From Hyphomicrobiales bacterium (GTDB lineage: Bacteria; Pseudomonadota; Alphaproteobacteria; Rhizobiales; Aestuariivirgaceae), in the NCBI GenBank assembly GCA_023266715.1, contig JAHFPK010000177.1, positions 1 through 6,033 on the forward strand: 6,033 bases of DNA, given 5' to 3'. The position numbers and the translations under genes are program-made. Shown here in pieces: positions 1-5,667 of this stretch (positions within the stretch are counted from its first letter, which is position 1; each line of letters opens with the position of its first letter). Under the pieces are notes generated by a model. It saw nothing but the letters and a program-made list of their open reading frames with translations. It was not told the origin of the DNA and ran no database searches.

Positions 1-2680
1 TGGTCTTCGCTTGTTTGGCCATCCCGGCTTTATGGGCCGCAAGTTTCTCGCGCGCTTCCGCGTCAATGACTGGGCCGATATCGGTGGCATAATCAAGTGG
101 GTTGCCAATGCGAAGCTCCGCCATGGCACCACGCAGCATGGGAATAATTCGCGGCGCCACATCTTCCTGAATGAAAAGTAGCCGTGCTGCCGAGCAGCGC
201 TGCCCTGCACTATCAAAAGCTGATGCCAGGACATCGCGCACCGCCTGTTCCGGCAAAGCCGAGCTATCAACAATCATCGCGTTCATGCCGCCGGTTTCCG
301 CAATAAGGGAAACAAAGGCCCCGTCACGCGCCGCGAGCGCCCGATTGATGAGTGAGGCCGTTTCGTTGGAACCCGTGAAGGCAACGCCCGAGAGAGCGGG
401 ATGGGCAAGAAGGGTTTTGCCGACGCGAGCGCCATCCCCCGGCAGGAAATGCAGAATTGCTGTTGGAACACCGGCAAGATGCAGAAGCTTTACCGCTTCG
501 TGGGCCACCAGCGGGGTTTGCTCGGCGGGCTTTGCCACGACAGAGTTTCCCGCAGCCAAGGCGGCGGCAACCTGGCCGGTAAAAATGGCAAGCGGAAAAT
601 TCCACGGCGCGATACAGGCAAACACGCCGCGCCCATGCAGCGTAAGTTCATTGCTTTCACCCGTTGGCCCCGGCAGACGCTGCGCTCCCGAAAATTCCGC
701 CCGCGCCTGCATCGCGTAATAGCGCAGAAAGTCCACTGCTTCGCGCAAATCAGAAACGGCATTGTCGAGAGTCTTTCCTGCCTCCTGAACGAGGAGCACC
801 AGCAAACGTGGCGATTTCTCTTCGTAAAGCGCGGCGGCCTTCTCAAGAATGGCGGCGCGGGCATCTCCGCCCGACTGATCCCAGTCATGCTGATGCCTTG
901 CAGCAGATGCCATGGCTTGTGCCACGGCTTTTTCATCCGCCTCATGGACAACGCCAACATTGTTGCGGTTGTCATGGGGCGCATTGATATTGCGCAACGG
1001 GCCGCCACGCTGGGCCTTCCCGTCAACGAGGGCTGACGCTTCGATGGGCTTTGCCAATTCGCGATTGATGCCGTCTACGACTTTGGCTCGAGTCGTATCA
1101 TCCCACAAGGGCACGCCCGCTGAACTCAGGCGTCCTTCAAAAATATTCCGGGGTGCGGGAATACGGGGATGCGGTATTTGCATGAGTGCGCCAACTTCCA
1201 CCACCGGATCGGCAATAATGTCGGCAATGGGCGCATCATCATCGGCTAGGCGGTTGACGAATGATGTGTTGGCTCCATTCTCCAGGAGCCTGCGAACCAG
1301 ATAGGCCAGCAAATCCTCGTGGGAACCAACGGGCGCATAGATACGGCATGGCAGGTTCATCTTCGCGGGGCCAACGACCTGCTCATAAAGCACCTGCCCC
1401 ATGCCATGGAGCCTTTGAAACTCATAGCCCCCCTCCTCGCCCGCCATGACCTTAACGGCTGCAATCGTATGGGCGTTATGCGTGGCAAACTGCGGATAAA
1501 ACAACTGGCGGTTGGCCAGCATGAATTTCGCGCAGGCCAGATAGCTCACATCGGTTGAAACCTTGCGCGTGAACAGGGGATAGGCCTCAAGACCCGCCTC
1601 TTGGGTGCGTTTGATTTCCGTATCCCAATAGGCACCCTTCACCAGTCGCACCGGCAGAACACGCTGAGTTGCTTTGGCAAGATTTACCAGCCATTCTAAA
1701 ACCGGTTTGGCCCGCTTGCCATAGGCTTGCACCGCAAGGCCCAGGCCATTCCAATCTTTCAACCGCGCGTCACCAGCCAGACTCTCGAACAAATCGAGCG
1801 ACAAATCGAGCCGGTTTACTTCCTCCGCATCAATCGTGAGGCCCACGTTAAATGACTTGGCAAGCACGGCAAGCTCAACGATGTCCGGCAACAGCTCCGT
1901 CCGCACACGCGCCTGCTGCTTCACCTCGTAGCGCGGATGCAAGGCCGAGAGCTTCACGGAAATCGACGGCCGCGAAAAAACATCAGCCCCGGTCGCTTTG
2001 GCGCCAAGCTTCTTCAACGCAGATCTATAGGAGGCAAAATATTTTTTTGCATCTTCCGCCGTAAAGGCCGCCTCGCCCAGCATGTCATAGGAAAAGCGAT
2101 AGCCCTCCGCCTCCAAGGGCTTGGCGATCCCTAAAGCTTCATCAATGGTGCGGCCGAGCACAAACTGTTTTCCCATGATCCGCATGGCCTGCTTCATGGC
2201 GCTGCGAATGACGGGCTCGCCCGAACGCGTGATCAGGCGTTTGAGATAACCCGCCGTATCAAATTTAGTGCCCTTGCCAAGCTCAACGATCCTGCCCGTG
2301 AGCATCAGGCCCCAAGCGGAAGCATTCACAAACAGCGATTCTGACTGGCCGAGATGACCTTCCCAATCCTTGCCGCCGATCTTGTCGGCAATGAGCTTGT
2401 CGGCGGTTTCAGCGTCCGGAATGCGCAAAAGCGCTTCCGCCATGCACATCAGCACCACGCCCTCCTCGGAGGACAGGGAATATTCCTGCATGAAAGCGTC
2501 GATACCGCCCTGGGCCTGGCGGTTGGCGCGCACTGCCGCCACCAGAACCTTGGCCAGATCGGCAACCCGCTTCCTGCTGTCCGTACTGAGCAGCGCCTCG
2601 CCCGCCAGTTCCTTCACCAACGATGTCTCATCGGCAAAGAGACGTGCAGAAATGGCAGCGCGATAGAGATTGGCGGTCAT
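1..2680 (-). CDS. putA: Bifunctional proline dehydrogenase / L-glutamate gamma-semialdehyde dehydrogenase PutA (3' end outside window)
   Basis: PutA oxidises proline to glutamate in two steps. An FAD-dependent proline dehydrogenase makes P5C, passing electrons to the membrane quinone pool, and an NAD-dependent aldehyde dehydrogenase then makes glutamate. I see 893 uninterrupted codons from an ATG preceded by a strong GGAGG. The proline dehydrogenase barrel fills the first ~490 residues: VKGAYWD around Lys348, FATHNAHT, EFQRLHGMG, and the paired arginines Arg463-Arg464 in YLVRRLLENGAN. The aldehyde dehydrogenase starts near residue 535, with APWNFP (Trp693, Asn694), AKPAEQTP, Glu795 in ETGG and catalytic Cys829 in GQRCSAAR. 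The Glu-Cys spacing of 34 is normal for the superfamily. The N-terminus begins MTANLYRAAI, so the ribbon-helix-helix repressor domain of enterobacterial PutA is absent. By aldehyde dehydrogenase length, at least ~140 residues lie beyond the window, so I cannot say whether the protein is a short or a long PutA. The gene is divergent from putR. Confidence 0.97.
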   Translation of the reverse strand, partial: MTANLYRAAISARLFADETSLVKELAGEALLSTDSRKRVADLAKVLVAAVRANRQAQGGIDAFMQEYSLSSEEGVVLMCMAEALLRIPDAETADKLIADKIGGKDWEGHLGQSESLFVNASAWGLMLTGRIVELGKGTKFDTAGYLKRLITRSGEPVIRSAMKQAMRIMGKQFVLGRTIDEALGIAKPLEAEGYRFSYDMLGEAAFTAEDAKKYFASYRSALKKLGAKATGADVFSRPSISVKLSALHPRYEVKQQARVRTELLPDIVELAVLAKSFNVGLTIDAEEVNRLDLSLDLFESLAGDARLKDWNGLGLAVQAYGKRAKPVLEWLVNLAKATQRVLPVRLVKGAYWDTEIKRTQEAGLEAYPLFTRKVSTDVSYLACAKFMLANRQLFYPQFATHNAHTIAAVKVMAGEEGGYEFQRLHGMGQVLYEQVVGPAKMNLPCRIYAPVGSHEDLLAYLVRRLLENGANTSFVNRLADDDAPIADIIADPVVEVGALMQIPHPRIPAPRNIFEGRLSSAGVPLWDDTTRAKVVDGINRELAKPIEASALVDGKAQRGGPLRNINAPHDNRNNVGVVHEADEKAVAQAMASAARHQHDWDQSGGDARAAILEKAAALYEEKSPRLLVLLVQEAGKTLDNAVSDLREAVDFLRYYAMQARAEFSGAQRLPGPTGESNELTLHGRGVFACIAPWNFPLAIFTGQVAAALAAGNSVVAKPAEQTPLVAHEAVKLLHLAGVPTAILHFLPGDGARVGKTLLAHPALSGVAFTGSNETASLINRALAARDGAFVSLIAETGGMNAMIVDSSALPEQAVRDVLASAFDSAGQRCSAARLLFIQEDVAPRIIPMLRGAMAELRIGNPLDYATDIGPVIDAEAREKLAAHKAGMAKQAKT

Positions 2681-2789
2681 GGAAGCCTCCGGAATGGAAG
2701 AACCATGCCACAAATGGAGATATTTTTCTCGCCAATAATGTTAGGATGTGCAGATATAAAACTCAGAAAATTCAGAAATTGAGTGGAAA
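2681..2789. promoter_or_regulatory. putA-putR divergent control region, likely PutR operator
   Basis: This 109-bp spacer between two divergent starts is much richer in A and T than its flanks. Seen directly are an inverted repeat GAGA-6 nt-TCTC (2717-2720 and 2727-2730) around a T-rich core; AGATAT twice, starting 34 bp apart (2718 and 2752); and a tandem near-repeat TCAGAAAAT/TCAGAAAT (2763-2779), which ends 10 bp before the putR ATG. A -10-like TATAAA lies at 2755-2760, facing putR, without a good -35. No clear sigma-70 promoter faces putA, which would suit an activator-dependent gene. Lrp-family proteins bind several loosely palindromic AT-rich sites and wrap DNA, so a shared PutR operator here is a reasonable inference. 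The individual site boundaries are guesses. Confidence 0.6.
2686..2690 (-). promoter_or_regulatory. putA ribosome binding site
   Basis: On the minus strand GGAGG lies 5 nt before the ATG at 2678-2680. This fixes the putA start and supports a PutA that begins directly with the proline dehydrogenase arm. Confidence 0.85.
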
Positions 2790-3299
2790 ATGACAAAAAC
2801 TGAAACATTGTCAGAGAATTTAGATTTCATCGATTTGCAGCTCCTGGCAACTCTGCAGAACGAGGGCCGCATTCCCGTCGTCGAACTCGCCAAGAAGGTG
2901 AACCTCTCCGCCACGCCCTGTACGCTCCGCATGCGCAGGCTTGAGCAGGAGGGCGTAATCATCGGCTACCACGCGCGGATAAACCCGGCCGCACTCAACC
3001 AGGCCCTGATGGTTTTCGTCACCGTAACCTTGAAGGCCACCGATGAGGCCAGCCTCAAGGCCTTCAATGCAGCGGTGAAACCAGTAAAACAAATCCTCGA
3101 ATGTCATATGTTGGGCGGTGGCTTTGATTACCTGTTGAAAATCCGGGTGCGCGATATGCCGGAATACCGCGAAATTCTGGGCAGCATCATTGGCGCCCTG
3201 CCAATGATTGAAAGCACCCATTCCTACTTTGTCATGGAGCAAGTAAAGGAGAGTCCACTGCTGCCGATTCCAAGGGCAGGTCGCGGCAAAGTTGCATGA
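2790..3299 (+). CDS. putR: Lrp/AsnC-family transcriptional regulator, probable proline-responsive activator PutR
   Basis: The protein has 169 residues, a normal length for the Lrp/AsnC family. After a short N-terminal tail, LDFIDLQLLATLQ opens the winged helix-turn-helix, with the HTH at about residues 31-52 (VELAKKVNLSATPCTLRMRRLE), followed by GVIIGYHARI. Residues ~73-152 form the ligand-sensing RAM domain, with the characteristic GGGFDYLLKIRVRDMPEY stretch at 109-126. Members normally form dimers and octamers that bind an amino acid. In Rhodobacter capsulatus and Agrobacterium an Lrp-like PutR is divergent from putA and activates it with proline. The same arrangement here, with a PutA that lacks its own DNA-binding domain, makes PutR the best call. 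Autoregulation is likely from the shared spacer. The ATG has only a weak GAGTGG ahead of it (2781-2786). The exact ligand is inferred from context, not from sequence. Confidence 0.9.
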   Translation: MTKTETLSENLDFIDLQLLATLQNEGRIPVVELAKKVNLSATPCTLRMRRLEQEGVIIGYHARINPAALNQALMVFVTVTLKATDEASLKAFNAAVKPVKQILECHMLGGGFDYLLKIRVRDMPEYREILGSIIGALPMIESTHSYFVMEQVKESPLLPIPRAGRGKVA

Positions 3300-3307
3300 C
3301 TTTGCCG
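3284..3307. other. Perfect 9-bp inverted repeat over the putR stop codon
   Basis: CGGCAAAGT (3284-3292) pairs perfectly with ACTTTGCCG (3299-3307) around a 6-nt loop. The TGA stop of putR (3297-3299) sits at the edge of the loop. No T-run follows (the next bases are ATAACGACAT), so it is not a classical intrinsic terminator. It could still stabilise the putR 3' end, aid termination, or be a protein-binding palindrome. Confidence 0.55.
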
Positions 3308-3353
3308 ATAACGACATGCTCCAAGAATAGATCTGGCGGAAAGCGCGCTAACT

Positions 3354-3358
3354 AAGGA
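3354..3358 (+). promoter_or_regulatory. panC ribosome binding site
   Basis: AAGGA lies 9 nt before a GTG codon at 3368-3370. It decides the panC start: the next ATG downstream falls inside the conserved PTMG motif and would destroy the enzyme. Confidence 0.7.
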
Positions 3359-3367
3359 TCGAAGACC

Positions 3368-4213
3368 GTGAAGCCAAAAATAGTCCGTTCCATTGAAGGG
3401 CTGCACCGCGAAACGGCGAAGTGGCGCGATGACGGGTTGACCACGGCAATTGTCCCCACCATGGGCGCGCTCCACCAAGGACACCTCACCCTGGTTGCCG
3501 AAGGCCTGGAACATGCTGACCGGGTGATTGTTTCAATTTTTGTGAACGCCAAGCAATTTGGCGCGAACGAGGACCTGAGCCGCTACCCGAGGGATGAGGC
3601 CGGCGATGTGGCTAAGCTGGCGGAAGCCGGCGCCCATTTGATTTTCGCACCCCCGGAAAAAGAAATGTACGGAAGGAATTTTGCCACGACCGTAGTTCTC
3701 AAGGGGCCGGCCAAAGCCAACCTTGAAGACAAGTTCCGCCCTCACTTTTTCGATGGTGTTGCAACCATCGTGGCAAAGCTTTTCATTCAAAGCGGGGCCG
3801 ACTTCGCCATCTTTGGGCAGAAGGACTATCAGCAATTGCAGGTGGTGACCCACATGGCCCGTGACCTTGATATGCCAATCGAGGTCATTGGCGTGCCAAC
3901 CGTGCGCGCAAGCGATGGCATGGCGCTTTCCTCACGAAATCAATACCTCACCAAGACTGAGCGCAAGCAGGCAACCGCCATCTATAAGTCCCTCACGCAG
4001 GCGGCTGAGAAGATCCGCAATGGCACCGACCCACAAAAAGCCATGCGCGCTGCCTCGCGTTCACTCACCACGCTCGGCTTCAAGGTGGACTATGTGACCG
4101 CACGAAACGCCGAAACCCTCGCCGTGCCCGTCTCCCACAGCCACGAACCCTTACGACTCTTGGCCGCCGCTTGGCTTGGCAAGACGCGGCTTATTGACAA
4201 TATTGAGGTTTGA
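3368..4213 (+). CDS. panC: Pantothenate synthetase (pantoate--beta-alanine ligase), GTG start
   Basis: PanC joins pantoate and beta-alanine with ATP, through a pantoyl-adenylate, to give pantothenate, the precursor of coenzyme A. It is cytoplasmic and usually dimeric. The 281 residues match the family length. In order I see PTMG (30-33), the HIGH-type nucleotide motif H36-QG-H39, SIFVN (56-60) with Gln63, RYPR (72-75), R124 with FFDGVAT (127-133), FGQKDYQQL (149-157, with Lys152, Asp153 and Gln156), the KMSKS-like SSRN (188-191), and a C-terminal GKTRLIDNI. Small departures from the common sequence are FVNAKQF instead of FVNPxQF and MALSSRN instead of LALSSRN; all catalytic positions I can recall are kept, so it should be active. 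Translation probably starts at GTG. No panB is adjacent. It follows putR by 68 bp on the same strand and could have its own promoter there, though I see no clear one. Confidence 0.97.
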   Translation: MKPKIVRSIEGLHRETAKWRDDGLTTAIVPTMGALHQGHLTLVAEGLEHADRVIVSIFVNAKQFGANEDLSRYPRDEAGDVAKLAEAGAHLIFAPPEKEMYGRNFATTVVLKGPAKANLEDKFRPHFFDGVATIVAKLFIQSGADFAIFGQKDYQQLQVVTHMARDLDMPIEVIGVPTVRASDGMALSSRNQYLTKTERKQATAIYKSLTQAAEKIRNGTDPQKAMRAASRSLTTLGFKVDYVTARNAETLAVPVSHSHEPLRLLAAAWLGKTRLIDNIEV

Positions 4214-4214
4214 G

Positions 4215-4230
4215 GCTCTTGAGTTAGAGC
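4215..4230. other. Small inverted repeat at the panC / DUF1489 convergent junction
   Basis: GCTCT (4215-4219) and AGAGC (4226-4230) surround a 6-nt loop between the two convergent stop codons, which are only 10 bp apart. The DUF1489 stop (TAA on the minus strand, 4224-4226) lies within it. The stem is short and has no T-run on either strand, so a shared terminator is only a weak possibility. Confidence 0.25.
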
Positions 4231-4640
4231 AACCCTAGCGCTGACAGCTCTCTCCGCATATCTTCATTCATCTCGCTTGCAATTGCCCCCTTTTTCAAAT
4301 CCGCCGGTGCATCTTCGTCGCTAAGGTAACGCCAGCCCTGAAACGCCCGGCGTGGCGTGGGCCAGACCGGAACAATCTTCGCCTTGAATTCAATGCGACA
4401 ACGCGAGATGCCGTCCTTGCCTTTGACCGGTACAAGATCTGCAATGGGCTGGCGGCACAGGATCATGCCGCGGATGACCCAATAAAGTGAACCACCGTTC
4501 AATATCTCATCACCGCGCTTTGGAAACATCCGCGTCGTGTGATCCAGGCTGTCCAGGCCTTTCCGCGCATCCCTGACCCATTGCTTGAGTTCGGAAACTT
4601 CTGAAACGCCGACACATAGTTTAATCAGATGAAGCGCCAT
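4224..4640 (-). CDS. DUF1489 family protein (function unknown)
   Basis: The 138-residue protein matches DUF1489 along its whole length. The conserved pieces are the N-terminal LHLIKLCVG (3-11), HTTRMFPKR (34-42), GGSLYWVIRGMILCRQPI (49-66), the acidic/basic segment DGISRCRIEF, PRRAFQGWRYL (96-106), DAPADL (110-115), and a C-terminal RRELSALGLL. The family, which I know mainly from Alphaproteobacteria, has no assigned biochemical role. There is no signal peptide or membrane segment, so the protein is probably cytoplasmic. The many conserved Arg and aromatic residues would suit nucleic acid or nucleotide binding, but this is only a guess. The ATG is supported by the family N-terminus. The nearest Shine-Dalgarno-like AGAGG is 13 nt upstream, longer than usual. 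It converges on panC and diverges from the dodecin gene. Confidence 0.88.
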   Translation of the reverse strand: MALHLIKLCVGVSEVSELKQWVRDARKGLDSLDHTTRMFPKRGDEILNGGSLYWVIRGMILCRQPIADLVPVKGKDGISRCRIEFKAKIVPVWPTPRRAFQGWRYLSDEDAPADLKKGAIASEMNEDMRRELSALGLL

Positions 4641-4744
4641 AAAATAAAAGATACCTCTGGACTAGGCATGAAACACCTATGCTAACATGGCCCTCAGGAA
4701 AACCTCAAAGCCTATGTTTTCCAAGCATGAGGAGTTGATAAGTC
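4641..4744. promoter_or_regulatory. Divergent intergenic region between DUF1489 and dodecin genes
   Basis: This 104-bp region must hold the promoters of both genes. Seen directly is a perfect 7-bp inverted repeat GGAAAAC (4697-4703) / GTTTTCC (4716-4722) with a 12-nt spacer, close to the dodecin ribosome binding site. A smaller GCAT/ATGC repeat lies upstream (4666-4669 and 4679-4682). The 7-bp repeat could be an operator or a leader hairpin for dodecin. I found no pair of convincing -35 and -10 boxes. Confidence 0.4.
4729..4734 (+). promoter_or_regulatory. Dodecin ribosome binding site
   Basis: GAGGAG lies 10 nt before the ATG at 4745. It is a strong match at slightly long spacing and supports this start. 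Confidence 0.75.
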
Positions 4745-4948
4745 ATGACCACAGTTGCAAAAGTTATTGAACTCACATCGTCTTCGCCCAAGAGTATCGA
4801 GGATGCAATTGAAACCGGAATCAAACGCGCCGACACAACTCTGGACCAGATTGAGGGCGCCTGGGTGCAGGACATCAAATGCGTTGTCAAAAATGGCAAG
4901 GTCAGTGAGTGGCGCGTCAATATGAAGGTGACTTTCTTGCTCAAATGA
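4745..4948 (+). CDS. Dodecin family flavin-binding protein
   Basis: Dodecins are small proteins that assemble into hollow dodecamers. They bind pairs of flavins between aromatic residues and are thought to store or buffer free flavin and quench its photochemistry. The 67-residue protein has the full single domain: first strand VAKVIELTSSSP (4-15), the helix SIEDAIETGIKRADTTLDQI (17-36), then strands AWVQDIKCVV (39-48) and VSEWRVNMKVTFLL (53-66). Trp40 is the expected flavin-stacking residue. The sequence around it is AWVQDIK rather than the LDWFEV of mycobacterial and Thermus dodecins; this AWV form is, as I recall, common in Proteobacteria. The gene stands alone behind its own ribosome binding site, 80 bp before the next gene on the same strand. 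Confidence 0.95.
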   Translation: MTTVAKVIELTSSSPKSIEDAIETGIKRADTTLDQIEGAWVQDIKCVVKNGKVSEWRVNMKVTFLLK

Positions 4949-4957
4949 GGTGCTGCC

Positions 4958-4993
4958 ATCACGCTAACGTGAGGGCGCGAACGCGCTCGTGAT
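4958..4993. other. Nested alternative hairpins after the dodecin gene
   Basis: ATCACG (4958-4963) can pair with CGTGA (4968-4972) in a tight hairpin with a CTAA loop, or perfectly with CGTGAT (4988-4993) in a larger fold. A second hairpin, GGGCGC (4973-4978) / GCGCTC (4983-4988), with one G-U pair, lies inside. The block begins 10 nt after the dodecin stop. It lacks a T-run, so termination is uncertain. It may protect the dodecin mRNA end or separate it from the next gene. Confidence 0.4.
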
Positions 4994-5007
4994 TGGCAAA
5001 TGAGCCT

Positions 5008-5050
5008 GGTTTTCGTCATCTAAGATGCATGTCTGCCGTTGATGAAAACC
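5008..5050 (+). promoter_or_regulatory. Hairpin with the downstream gene's start codon in its loop
   Basis: GGTTTT (5008-5013) pairs with AAAACC (5045-5050), and CATC (5017-5020) pairs with GATG (5041-5044), leaving a 3-nt bulge. The 20-nt loop (5021-5040) contains the weak Shine-Dalgarno-like AAGA and the ATG at 5029. It could expose or modulate the start site, or it may be chance. Confidence 0.3.
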
Positions 5051-5667
5051 TGACACTTGCTCGCTTGACGGAATTTCTGGCCGACGATTACGCTAAGCTC
5101 AGGCTTTACATGGGCGAGTCAGTGTTTAATGCGCTGGGCCGCCATTGCCTTGCTGCCTATGCGGTCAAGGCCCCAAGAGCCCGGGCGCTGTCACGGCATT
5201 TGCCTGATTTTCTCGATCTCGTGAAACCGTTTTCCCGGAGCCCCGAGCTTTCCGATCTCGCTCGCCTGGAAAAGGCCTTTCATGCCGCGCTCAACGCACC
5301 CGACGCCCCCATCCTTACCAGAACAACTTTTCCCTGGGGCCAGGGCAAGTTTCGCATCGAACTTCACCCCTCGCTCCAAAGATTGCAATTGCGCACCAAT
5401 GCCACCAGCATTTGGGCCGCATTGACTGCGGGCGAATTGCCCCCGCCTCCGAAAAGGCTGGATGAACCACAGGAATTGCTGGTGTGGCGGCAAGGAACAA
5501 TGCCGCGCTTCAGAATGCTGGGACGGGAAGAAGCCATAACGCTTGATGAAGCCACGCGCGGCGGGGCAATCGAGATCGATCAAGCGTCGGAAAATTTTCT
5601 GCGCGGCTGGCTTGAGGCTGAAGTCATCTCAGCCGCGCGGCGTATGGATGCAACCAGACCTCTATGA
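5029..5667 (+). CDS. DUF2063 / HvfC-like protein with short N-terminus
   Basis: The 212-residue protein resembles the DUF2063 (HvfC) family. YAKLRLYMGESVFNALGRHCLAAY (21-44) corresponds to the family's Tyr/Phe-Pro-x-v-x-x-L-x-G-x-x-x-F segment. HLPDFLDLV (57-65) and LSDLARLEKAFHAALNAPDA (74-93) follow, and a C-terminal domain carries LHPSLQRLQL (112-121), TSIWAAL (126-132) and ELLVWRQG (149-156). HvfC is annotated as a putative DNA-binding protein and usually follows a DUF692 protein (HvfB) with a role in metal-related peptide modification; no such partner is here. The usual first ~40-50 residues of the family seem to be missing: an in-frame stop at 4990-4992 limits upstream extension. The ATG at 5029 is preferred over a TTG at 4993, which lies in a hairpin and lacks a ribosome binding site. 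The stop overlaps the converging SPOR gene by 6 bp. The family call is from recalled motifs. Confidence 0.75.
   Translation: MSAVDENLTLARLTEFLADDYAKLRLYMGESVFNALGRHCLAAYAVKAPRARALSRHLPDFLDLVKPFSRSPELSDLARLEKAFHAALNAPDAPILTRTTFPWGQGKFRIELHPSLQRLQLRTNATSIWAALTAGELPPPPKRLDEPQELLVWRQGTMPRFRMLGREEAITLDEATRGGAIEIDQASENFLRGWLEAEVISAARRMDATRPL

Noticed and set aside
171..1036. Long plus-strand open frames (171-719, 401-1036) opposite putA
   Set aside because: They lie fully antisense to conserved aldehyde dehydrogenase coding sequence, are rich in Arg, Ala and Ser as expected for a shadow frame, and resemble no family I know.
2042..2048. Run of seven T on the plus strand (AAAAAAA in putA), a possible slippery site or frameshift
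   Set aside because: The frame stays intact on both sides (GCA AAA AAA TAT), PutA continues normally, and there is no nearby stop in a shifted frame with obvious purpose.
2820..3317. A 165-codon minus-strand open frame opposite putR
   Set aside because: It is antisense to a clear Lrp-family protein, has no recognisable motif, and no ribosome binding site supports its start.
4641..4744. FMN riboswitch ahead of the flavin-binding dodecin gene
   Set aside because: The region is too short and lacks the conserved multi-helix FMN element; only a simple inverted repeat is visible.
4993..5028. TTG at 4993 as the start of the HvfC-like gene
   Set aside because: It has no Shine-Dalgarno sequence, sits in a hairpin arm directly after an in-frame stop, and adds 12 residues that do not resemble the missing family N-terminus.
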